A stretch of 41,674 nucleotides of DNA. It comes from Fragilaria crotonensis (taxonomy: Eukaryota > Bacillariophyta > Fragilariophyceae > Fragilariales > Fragilariaceae). Positions 10,510 to 19,550 of this stretch are shown here, one piece after another. The DNA is taken from positions 1 to 41,674 of the forward strand of contig JAKSYS010000566.1 in the NCBI GenBank assembly GCA_022925895.1, in the 5' to 3' direction. Position 1 is the stretch's first letter. Each line of letters opens with the position of its first letter. The notes below the pieces were generated by a model that worked only from the letters and a program-made list of their open reading frames with translations, did not search any database and had not been told where the DNA came from. The position numbers and the translations under genes were made by a program.

Positions 10510-10660
10510 AAAAAAGCTCAGGAATAATACTGCAGTAGTTCAGGAGTGAAAAATTTTCTTCATAAAAATGAGGAAACTGCAAACTTCCAAATCCTGAACT
10601 AAACAAATAAACCTGAACAACACTTCAGGAATCCTGAACTACATTTGGGAATCCTGAAAT
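10510..10660. repeat. right subterminal TCCTGA/TCAGGA cluster of element T
   Basis: TCAGGA or TCCTGA occurs at about 10517, 10538, 10590, 10624, 10630 and 10651, including an overlapping inverted pair TTCAGGAATCCTGAA. It mirrors the cluster at 3960-4190. Confidence 0.6.
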
Positions 10661-10703
10661 TTTTCCAATACATATGAGAAAAAATTCTTGTATCAACTAT
10701 GGT

Positions 10704-10728
10704 ACTTAGTTTTTGCACCCTTAGATGC
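10704..10728 (-). repeat. right terminal inverted repeat of element T
   Basis: Its reverse complement starts GCATCTAAGGGTGCA and matches the left repeat at 23 of 25 positions. Copia E/A sequence resumes at 10729. Confidence 0.8.
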
Positions 10729-11095
10729 CCCGACCTACGTACGTGTTTCATCCCCTCTCTGCAGTCCCCGATGTTTGATTCCGTCAACGCACCGTCCCTC
10801 CAACTCGGTGATCTCTCCCTCGAGAACGCACCGGTTGACCATGACGATTTTCTGCTCCGACGCTTGGTCGGCACGTATGATTCCAAGGCTCGTGCCGTTT
10901 ATGCACACGCCGACAGTGGCTCCATGGCGTGTACCACCAGTGATGCTACTTTGCTCTATGCATACCGCCCCCTCTTACCACATCAAACACGTATCCGTCT
11001 CTTTGATGCTGGTAGTCACCTGCATCACCCCAGCGGAGTCGGGTACCTCCGCGTCCCTGCGTATCGTTTGCCATCTCAGCCGCCCACCCCTGCCT
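10729..11095 (+). pseudogene. pol: Copia protease of element E/A
   Basis: The aspartic protease segment has the active-site triad D-S-G within HADSGSMACTTSD (codons 10912-10920) and RIRLFDAG downstream. The upstream ATG at 10699 belongs to the T terminal repeat and is not the true start. The native frame comes from gag at 3450-3820. The frame shifts near 11095, where F-V-R-T-Y-H-T-E-T-I-P-G continues in another frame. The catalytic residues are kept, but the polyprotein is broken. Confidence 0.75.
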
Positions 11096-12234
11096 ATTCG
11101 TTCGTACCTATCACACCGAGACGATCCCTGGAGTGATCATCAGCCACTGTGCGATCGCGAAACAACTGGCCGCTGTGAGCTACAGCATGACGAGTTCGGA
11201 TAATGACACCGGTTTCATTCGCTTTCCGCACCGAAACCCTACGGCCCTCACCTTCGATACGTTCGTTCATCTGCAACCCACACATCTCCGCGGTGGATTG
11301 ACATTTACACCTGCGTTGTATATCCCAACCACCGCCGAACAATCGGCAGCTCTTCCACGTTCCGCCGATCGCTACGTTGCGAGCGCCATCTCCACCACGT
11401 CCCTTGCTCCATTGTCTCTCACATTCCCCACGCCCGTTGCTTCCCTGTCTCTGCTTCATTCTCTGGATCGATACCCCGAGTTCTCTTCCGTCACCCATGA
11501 TCTCCTTGTCGGCAGCCTCAGCCGTCCTGCCCTCACTTTGCTATGGCATCAACGTCTCGGTCACCTCAACTTCCGCCGTTTGTCCGAGCTTCACCGTCAT
11601 ACTCGCGGCCTGCCCGCGCTTCCCATGCCCGATATCACCGACAATTGCGCCGTTTGTCTTGCTGCCAAACTCCGCAAAGCTCCTCGTGGCTCTATATCTG
11701 TCATGGTTGCAACGCAATGCCTCCAAGGGCTCTCTATTGACTTCGCGTTCATGGTTCAGAAGAGTTCCGACTCTGCACGCTTTGATAACCTCGTGGGCCT
11801 CAATGGTGAAACGTGCTACGTTCTGCTCACTGATCACTTCAGTGGGCGTATCTATGGTCGTGCTTTCGCAACCAAAGCTCCACCCGTTGATTGGTTAAAC
11901 CGCTGGCTCGCCAATAATACCCCAGCTTGTCTCGGCAAATATGTTCGCATGGACGGTGGTGGTGAACTCGGTAAATGCCACGAGATTCGAGAGACATTCG
12001 CAAATTTCGGATACCAAGTTCAGCTCACTGGTCCGGATTCCTCTCACCAGAATGGCCCAGGAGAGCGCCCCCATCAAACTATTGGGAACGCACTTCGCGC
12101 TATGTTATCTGGTGCGGCTCTCCGTCCTGCTTCCTGGCCATATGCGTTGTATCACTATGTCCGCTTGAACAATTTTGTCCCACGCGGCTCACGCCCTTCC
12201 AGTCCCCATGAGATGTGCGGCGGTGAACTCCCCC
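11096..12234 (+). pseudogene. pol: Copia integrase of element E/A
   Basis: The zinc-binding N-terminus reads LLWHQRLGHLNFRRL, with a distant CAVC (H-x4-H...C-x2-C, about 11540-11660). The catalytic core starts with the D of SIDFAFMVQ, has the D of VLLTDHFSGR, and ends with the E of NGPGERPHQTIG (about 12055-12085). This is the DDE enzyme that inserts the cDNA. The frame is open until about 12234, where a CCCCC run (ELP then R-F-I versus D-L-S-K-L-R-T-F-G-C) shifts it. Confidence 0.85.
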
Positions 12235-14804
12235 GATTTATCCAAACTTCGTACGTTCGGATGCCGTGTCCATGTACGCCCTACCACAGCTCGTTATGGT
12301 CGTGTTGTTCCCAATTCGCGCCTCGGCATTTTTCTGGGATACTCCCGTACCCTGAAAGTCCTCTACTATTATGACTTGCACAGCGCCGTTGTCAAAACTG
12401 CCACTCATGCGCGTTTTGATGAAGGTATGAATGACCTTCATACAGATGCCCCGCCGGATGTCCTCGCGCTCCGCCATCTCTCTCTCGACGGTTCCATTCC
12501 CGCCGAGCGTCCTGTTTTGTCCCCTTTGAATCTCGAGGTCAGCGATGATCCCTTCAATCGGTTGGACACCGTCACTCAACTCATTAAATGTGACCATCCC
12601 TCACTTGGCTTTGACATCACGGCATGTCACATCCGCAAACGCGGATATGTTTCCGGCATCGTCGCCAGTTCTACGGCGGCTCGTATTCGCAATGTCCGTC
12701 GCAAATATATTGGTGCTTTCATCGTTTCCGTGAATGATACCTCGGTCTTTTCCTGCGATTCGATTGTCACCGCGTTAATGTCCGTGGCCGCCTCCGACGC
12801 CACGTCTGTCACCATCGTGTTTGCTCCCGAACGTTACATTCCTGTCCACAATCGCCCACGCGACGACCCGATCCATCTTTCAGTTGACCAGCTGTCCGTC
12901 ATCAACTCTCTGCGTTCGACCATTCTCGACCCTCCTCTTCATGTCCCCATCCCAGCAGCACCGGAGCCCGGGTACGCTACCATTCATGAGCCCATGTCAC
13001 ATGACCAGATTCTCATCATGATGCGTTCTCTTAATACTACTGTTTTTGGGACAACGGAAGAACAAGCGCTTGGTGGATTCACTCGTCGTAAACTCAAACG
13101 ACTCTCCAACTGGAATGACTGGCTCCAAGCGGAATCGAAACAACTCGACTCCATGGCGAAACAAGAAATGTATGGCTCCCCGGTTCATCCGCCTCCCGGT
13201 GCCATCATCCTTCGACAACATTGGAACTATTCAATCAAGTCCGACGGAACAAGGAAGGCACGCAACTGTTGTGACGGATCTCCTCGCGCAGCACCCGAAT
13301 TGAAACTTGCCAACACATACTCGTCATGCATTGAGCAACCGATTATGCGCCTCTTCTTTGCCCTGTGCGCCAACGAAGGATATCTCATCATCAAAGTTGA
13401 CGCTACGAACGCCTACGCCAACTCACCTCCGCCGGACCAACCAACCTTCGTTTATATCGATGAACAATACGCCGACTGGTACGTGACAACTTATGGAATA
13501 GACATCTCTCGCGACCATGTGCTTCCAGTTCAACACGCACTACAAGGCCATCCCGAATCCGGCTCCTTATGGGAACGTTTCCTCAATAAAGTCTTATCCC
13601 GACACGGATTCGTTTCAACAACGCATGAACGTAGCATCTACACCGGCAGTTTTGATGGTTTCAAGATGCTCATTTTGCGACAAGTGGATGATCTTGCCAT
13701 CGGTTGCGTTAACGCCGATTCTATCCGCAAACTAGTAGCAATCATTTGCTCCGAAGACAAGATTGATCTCCGCGACGAAGGGGTACTTAGCTCGTTTAAC
13801 GGTATCGACGTAAAACAGACCCGACAGTACATTCAGATAACGTGTGAATCCTATATTGATAAATTCCTCACCCACTACGGATGGTCGTCCGCAGCATCAA
13901 ACGAATCCAGCGAGAAGCCTATTGAACCTCTCTCGCTCTCGACGATCCCGCAACTCTTCTCAGACTACGAGGCTAATGCTAATGCTGACGCAAATACTTT
14001 GCAAGAGTTCGAGACCGCTGCCGGATTCGTATATCGAAGTGTTCTCGGAGCTGTTATCTACATCTATGTTGTGGCCCGGATCGATATTGGTTTCGCTGTC
14101 ACTTTGCTCGCACGATTCTCAGATCACCCAAACAAGATTCATTTCGATTCTCTTCGACGTCTCGCTCGGTATCTTCGAATGACGAAAGATTGGGGTCTCC
14201 TATATTGGCGACCGACTCCCATCCTCTCTTTGCCTATGGGGACTTTTGTCGCTCTGACCTCTGACCCCGATCTACCAAGTTTTCCGCAACCGCTTTTGCT
14301 CACCACTCTCGCCGGATATGTCGATGCCGCCCACGCCACCGATTTGACGACTCGACGATCCATAACTGGTCTTGTGTTCATGCTCTGTGGCGGACCCATT
14401 GCATACAAATCGAAGGTGCAGTCGACTGTATCCACCAGTTCTATCGAGGCTGAGTTTATTGCTGCCGTTCATGCCGCCAAGATTGCGAAGTATCTCCGTT
14501 CTATCTTAGATGAACTCGACTACACTCAATCCGGGCCAACGGTTTTATACGAGGACAATGAAGCTGCCATTCTTATGATCAACGCCAGTCGCCTAACTCC
14601 TCGAGCTCGCCACATCGACATTCAGCACTTTGCCATCCAAGAGTGGAAGTCGAATGGCGATATCATCCTTTGCCATATCCCCGGTATTATCAACCCGCGG
14701 ACGCCCTCACTAAATCTTTGGGGTCAACGCTTCACTATCGCCACGTCCGCCGAATGATGGGACACTATGCCGTGCCCTGGTCCCTTCACGATGACAACGT
14801 CTAA
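12235..14804 (+). pseudogene. pol: Copia integrase C-terminus, PDZ-like linker, RT and RNase H of element E/A
   Basis: After the shift the frame reads KLRTFGCRVHVRP and LGIFLGYSRTLKVLYYYD (integrase C-terminal domain). A PDZ-like linker follows at about 12580-12846: LGFDI, YVSGIVASSTAA, IGAFIVSVND. The RT holds KVDATNAYANSPPPDQPTFV, HALQGHPESGSLWE and the catalytic box LRQVDDLAIG (13675-13700), with Gln where Tyr is usual. RNase H has Y-V-D-A-A-H, S-S-I-E-A-E-F and Y-E-D-N-E-A-A. Near 14697 one base is lost; the true C-terminus (ADALTKSLGSTLHYRHVRRM) ends at the TAA at 14802-14804. It is inactive because of the frameshifts. Confidence 0.85.
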
Positions 14805-14871
14805 GGTTCTTGTCGATCCTCGATATGTGAATGCACTCTTGTGTACTCATTGTTTGCATTTGTGGATGCAT

Positions 14872-14882
14872 ACAATGGGGGA
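14872..14882 (+). other. polypurine tract of element E/A
   Basis: CAATGGGGGAG lies directly before the 3' LTR start TGTGTCACTGC. The same tract precedes the LTRs of C, G and H. Confidence 0.75.
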
Positions 14883-15299
14883 GTGTGTCACTGCATTACA
14901 TATCACACTATATGTCTGAAACGTCCGAGCATACTATGCTACGTTGTACTAGCGACAACGACAGTATTAAAGTGCCGGCAGTTGGTTAGCTAGTCTAATC
15001 GGAGTACCTTATGTACTCCGCACAACTTCTATTATAGCCTTTATTTGCCTCATCTGCATCTTTGCCGGTCGCCGACGATCGGAAGGGTACTGAGGCTCCA
15101 GGCTTCTATATAGACAACAAGAGCAACGATAGTAGCGACATACTCCAAGACAAGAGAGATCCGACCGAACGGTATTGCAGTTCCATCCGATTACACCATC
15201 GTGGTTTCACCCGTTTTGTCTTGTGAATCCTTGTGACTCGCACGAACTCACGTTGCTACTCCCGTGTGCGAATCGCGCTCGCTAGCCCTGTCGCGGCAT
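14883..15299 (+). repeat. 3' LTR of element E/A
   Basis: It starts TGTGTCACTGC after the polypurine tract. It carries the family core as TTTGCCGGTC then GATCGGAAGGGT (about 15060-15095) and a TATA-like TTCTATATAGAC soon after. The right end (about 15299, CTGTCGCGGCA) is estimated from family LTR length and a CA end, because the partner LTR is not in the window. Confidence 0.6.
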
Positions 15300-15570
15300 T
15301 CATTGGGCGCCTCAGCGTGACCGGAAGCATTCTGATGCCAAGTCCAGACTTCCGAATTGACCATGATGAGCCTGTATTTTCCACCTCTGTTCTTCCTCTT
15401 GTGACAACTTCTGCTTCATCACCAAAGATCCAATGCATCTTATGTTCTATTTTTCCAGAAGGACTTTCAAACGAACAAACACAGAATGCTGAAGTGTCGT
15501 GGAATAACGACAACATGGCGCCGCCGCGTAAGGAGTCGCTAAGCAGAACAGTAATCCAGACGTATGTTCC

Positions 15571-16260
15571 ATGTTTTTGGCGCAAGCAAAGAGGTGCACT
15601 TCTTTTCAGATGTGCCCCAATGGCAGCACACCAGCTGTGCAATCCGAGGAATGGCAACTGATCGAAGAGAACACCATTCAATCGGAAGACGAGTTGGCTC
15701 AGTCGAGTGGAATGTGGCTCAATCGCTGGACTGGAGCACGAGGAGAGTGTTGCACCTATGATCTCTCAGCTCCGCCGCTCGAAGCCGATTACTGTTTCCT
15801 ATGCACCGATGGCGAGGACAAACCCACTGCAGACTATGTAACACAGTGCTAATGGTGATGCATACTACAACACACAACAATTTACAAGCATCGGCATCTA
15901 TGACAAGTAACTCGTCGTATTCTTGTTATCTGCTGCAGCTCCAAGGAGTTCGATTGTGCTGTTGAAAATCTCAGAAACAACAGAAAGTTATTCTTTGTGC
16001 CTGGCTGGAGGGATGACAAGCCGCCGTTTCCGGATAGGGCAGTTCACCAATCACTCGCTGAGTACAATTTATATGAAGGGTTATTGTCAATTTGGTTGCA
16101 AGGAAACTTCCAAATTTTTATGCCAAACTCTCCACCCTACTATGATTTAATCCTGCTGGTGATCCAGAGCGAGGACTTCATCAAGAAGGCAAACTACTAT
16201 TTCAGTTGTCCGATGATTCAGTATGAGCCAGTTTTTAGCGTGTGGATAGTTTGAAGGAGG
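15571..16260 (+). pseudogene. unrecognised host-like gene relic
   Basis: The frame from 15571 reads QSEEWQLIEENTIQSEDELA and LEADYCFLCTDGEDKPTADY. It then hits a stop at 15850-15852; shifting by one base gives Q-A-N-G-D-A-Y-Y-N-T-Q-Q-F-T-S-I-G-I-Y-D. A short GTAACT...CTGCAG interval (15906-15939) could be removed to keep the frame into SKEFDCAVENLRNNRKLFFV and GWRDDKPPFPDRAVHQSLAE, ending at 16254. That interval is only about 34 bp, short for an intron. The composition reads like a real protein, but I recognise no family. Probably a dead gene or gene fragment flanked by Copia insertions. Confidence 0.4.
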
Positions 16261-16607
16261 AGTGCCTGAGAAGTCTGGCCCAAGCAGTACTTGATATTGG
16301 CTGCTAACTACATTGAATTGGTGCAATTATTTGCGATTTTCATGATCAACGCCAGTTGTGCGGAGATGGCAAGGAAAATAGTGGTCAAGCCGATTCTATG
16401 TTACTCCTGATGGTGTAGCAACGAAGTCTGCTGTCGTGACGAGGTAACACTGTACTAGAAGCATCAATTACTTAGCAATACGAATGATTATCTTAATCTT
16501 GACGATAGGAATCAAGAAGAAACCAGGGATCGACAGTAGGATATCTGGGTATGCCGATAACATCACACACCATGTGCGTTTGATGGTCGATGTTCGATGG
16601 CCATTAG
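16261..16607. other. no gene seen
   Basis: Intergenic sequence between the gene relic and the insertion site of element B. Nothing recognisable. Confidence 0.4.
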
Positions 16608-16612
16608 TACAG
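16608..16612. repeat. target-site duplication of element B, left
   Basis: TACAG, repeated at 29461-29465 immediately after the 3' LTR. Confidence 0.7.
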
Positions 16613-16724
16613 AGTTGAAACTGATGACTTTAACGACCGTACTGTGCTGCTCCGCAGCGTACGTCATCGTACCGTGAGGTCATACATGTGAAACAGAACA
16701 ATGCACGATTCTAAATGTGGACGG
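16613..16724 (+). repeat. 5' LTR of element B, first part
   Basis: AGTTGAAACTGATGAC to GTGGACGG matches the first 110 bp of the 3' LTR at 29055-29164 except for one substitution and a 2-bp insertion. It stops at the nested element C. Confidence 0.9.
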
Positions 16725-17832
16725 TGTGACGACACCGGTCGAAAGCGATTCTCTCGCACGCAGGAATGAGAAACGCAATGTGAGGTCCACAGACGCCGGG
16801 GAGCTGCCGTATCTTTGGCTCCGATCAAATCAGGTGAATCACGATGATCGGTCGGTTATCCAGCGGAAGTAGATGTGGACTATCACGGGTTTCGAGTGAT
16901 GTCAGTTGTATTGCAGTATGTATCGTCAATAGCCGGTCGCCTCTTCACCCTTACGATCGCTGAGACCGGCAAGAATGCAGTTGAGGCTGTAATGGCTATA
17001 TTAGAAGAAGTTGTGACCGGAGTGGTGAGATCCACTCCTTTTAGACTACTGTAGTTGGGTCAGTGATGTCATGCAACAGTACCATATAGATACAGTACAC
17101 CAATAGATACAGTAGAATGCACCATACTGTATCAAGAGCTTGCTCGGGAAAAGCACATGGGAAAAGATGCACTGACACACTCCCCCATTGTCAGGATCAA
17201 AGAGACTGGGAAATGAGCAACAGGAGTGCATCAAGCAACAGGAAATTGACTTAGGTGATGGTGTCCGGCGCGGCGGGAGGCGTGGCAACTTGAATCTGAC
17301 TGAGGCTGGGATCTCTTGACAACTCACTCGACAATTCACCTTGCTCCAATGTTGCTCCAATGCGTCAACTAGACCTGCAGTTTGGACTTGTCCTTGGCAC
17401 TCACAGGACAGTAAGAAGAGACAAGAGGCAACACACGTCAAGCGAGATGGAGCCGAAGGCGTGACGATGTGCTCTTGGTGGAACTTTGCTATGTCCGCCG
17501 CGGGCGCTGCACTCTTCTATCGACCGATGTAACGAACTCATACTTCGTGATGTTGACCTTGCGCGTCGCAGTGATGACGCGGAGAACCATGTTGGCAACG
17601 GAAGCCATAATCTTGGACTTCTGATGGGCCCAAACGATTACTGCATATTGGGGATTTGTCGTAAAAACAGATTGGCCAGTGTTCACGATCGCGCTTGTGG
17701 AGAAGTCATCCTGTTCATTCCCATTTATTGCGAAGTACCATCCAAGGCAATGTCCTTCTTCTTGTGATAAAAGGTGCAGTACTGTCGGAGAAAATGATAG
17801 TACTCGGTGTACCAGCACTGAATGCACTGATA
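16725..17832 (-). repeat. 3' LTR of element C
   Basis: The plus strand runs TGTGACGACACC to GCACTGATA. It contains the family core (16940-16980). At 17169-17177 it also has the usual LTR end GCACTGACA, followed by the complement of a polypurine tract (CACTCCCCCATTG). A shorter ancestral LTR of 453 bp therefore seems to be enclosed in this longer one. Confidence 0.85.
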
Positions 17833-19265
17833 TACTCCCCCATTGTGAGGGTCTACAAGCAATGTGCAACTGGAGTGCATGAGGTGCAGGATCAGCGGAC
17901 AGGTCCGATTTGGCAAGCAAATGCTGCAATTGTTGGATTGGTATTGCAGAGAGTAGGGGTCGTCAACCGCAGGAGCCCCGGTTGGAAGTGCACACGCCAA
18001 CCGTTGCTGTCATTCGGTCAGCATGAATTCCGCTGCAACAGATATGAATTCTGGGGCAGGAGTGTGATTGCTTCCAGGTGAAAGCGGCAGGGTCAGTGTT
18101 ATTGAAGTTCACACAAGAACCATCGCCGTTCAATACGGTTCATTGCGGTACTGAACAACACAGTACTACACTCCATCGCCGCCACAGGGAGCAGGACATT
18201 TCTGATCGGACCGTAATTATGGTGTGGCACACTGGGACTTGGCACAATGCAAAATAAACGTATTCATTGCCATCGTGTAGACATGCAAATATGCACTGCC
18301 ATACTCCCCCGTTGTGAGCGTGGTCGCACAATGAGAAAACGGAAGTGCGTGCGGCATAGAACAAAGGCAAGGAAGTTGCAGAGCAAAGGAGATCAGACTC
18401 CATGGCCATCGTTGACAAGTGGCGTATGTAGCATCCAGATTGTCCATTGCCAAGAGTTGGAGAAGTTTGTCGTGCTGGGCATCGCTGACTTGGACGGCCA
18501 TGGATAGTACGCTTGTATAATGCTGTTGGCAAATCCTGCCAATGCCATGAGCAGCATCGAGGTTGTCCAAGCAGGCAGTCGGTGACACAAACCGGACACG
18601 AGCAACAACAAAATCAGAGATGTTGTCGAACAAAGTCTCCAAGAGGATGGAACCAGCATGAACAAAACACCGCATCAGTGAATGAACTGACGCAAGGAAG
18701 CGGGGGCAGCAGCGAGGGGCATTGCAGATATTCCATCCTCGTCAGCGCCACTTAGACTCGAGCACCCAGTCTTCGCGGTCTTCAGAAATACCTCGACCAC
18801 ATTGCACGCCACACGCGAAATTGCATGCTTGTAGATTGACACCACCTCGTATCGGAGAGTGTGATGCCGAAATACTTCCATGTTTGGCAGGCGGCTCAGG
18901 ATTGTAATCGCAAGAGTGGAAGCTCAGGAGGGAAGTGGATGCCATCAATAAGGAGATAAGATTGGACCGAATGGTCACACTCCGGAGCTGGTGGTCTGCT
19001 GCCATCCACACAAAAAGCACTGTCGATGCAATGGCCATGTTGATGCTCTAGAGACCCACTTGCAGAAGCTGTACCTGCTGATGTCTGTCCGGTTCCATCA
19101 TCCTCAAAAGCAGTGTCGAGGCAATGACCTTGGCGCAGGCTGTTGCAGAGGATGTGCCCGTCAAAGCCGGTCCGCTGCCATCCGCAAAACAACAGTGTCG
19201 AATGGCAAAGTAGTACTAGAAGTTGGGTATCTCATAGGCGTCACACTCCCCAATTTGCCAAAGAG
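17178..19265 (-). repeat. ladder of polypurine-tract motifs in the element C 3' region
   Basis: The complement of the polypurine tract plus LTR-start block (GCACTG...ACTCCCCC(A/G)TTGTGAG) occurs at about 17178, 17833 and 18302, with a weaker copy at about 19251. Each lies near a similar downstream word such as CAATGAGAAAACxGAAGTGC (clearest at 18302, and also at element H, 32870-32900). The segments between are diverged copies of the element's 3' end. Minus-strand ORFs here (for example 18217-18675) carry the repeated word HNGGVWQCIF/DNGGVCQCIF, which is simply the translated tract. Confidence 0.65.
19003..19210. repeat. three-copy diverged minisatellite in element C
   Basis: Words of the type CCATCC...AAAAGCACTGTCGATGC recur at about 19003, 19094 and 19178, with units of roughly 82-93 bp. 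On the minus strand they give repeated G-H-C-(I/L)-D-(S/T)-A-F peptides. Confidence 0.5.
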
Positions 19266-19550
19266 GGGCAAAGGTGGGCAACTGTGTAACAAACAATGAA
19301 TGTGCAATGTGCATCACAGTCGCCCATACTGTACCATACACTGTTCGGAGCAGCTAAGCGTCAGTACCAAATGTCATTGTCGCAAAGGTTCAACAGTGCT
19401 GTCTGCACTGTCCTGGTGCTCATGCCAGCTTCCAAGGATGAGGGGTGATTCAACCGATATGCAATGGGTAGCAAATTTGATGATCAGATTTGATGAGAGG
19501 AGAGACCGGAAACAGAGATCGCATCCGATGCACTGATGACTCGCAGCACT

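Larger units (their letters stand above)
3821..10728. mobile_element. element T: candidate two-gene TIR DNA transposon
   Basis: A 6,908-bp insertion is bounded by 25-bp inverted repeats (23/25 identical; outer bases GCATCTAAGGGTGC) and lies exactly between two frame-compatible halves of Copia element E/A. Inside each end is a cluster of TCCTGA motifs, probably transposase-binding sites. It carries an intron-containing minus-strand gene (4418-5977) and a plus-strand gene (about 6600-8040), both decayed. Flanking 9-mers (TCCGACGCC and CCCGACCTA) share CCGAC at the same offset, which may be an eroded target duplication. The superfamily is not assigned. Relatives of the plus-strand gene might be Plavaka/KDZ-type transposases, but that is weak memory-based inference. 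Confidence 0.7.
3450..15299 (+). mobile_element. Copia element E/A, split by insertion T
   Basis: The plus strand holds the gag zinc knuckle at 3450-3820 and then, after the 6.9 kb insertion T, protease, integrase, PDZ-like linker, RT, RNase H, polypurine tract and 3' LTR (10729-15299). Joining 3817 to 10735 across a shared CCGAC keeps the reading frame, and the result matches the layout of element D. That is my evidence that these are two halves of one element. The gag N-terminus and 5' LTR lie left of the window beyond element D. Three frameshifts in pol show it is inactive. Confidence 0.75.

Noticed and set aside
18217..18675. 152-codon minus-strand frame in element C as a gene
   Set aside because: It spans repeated 3'-end material and its most conserved word is the translated polypurine tract.
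17178..19265. possible CRISPR-like or tandem array
   Set aside because: Unit spacing is irregular (about 655, 469 and 950 bp) and the repeats are PPT/LTR-end blocks of an LTR element.
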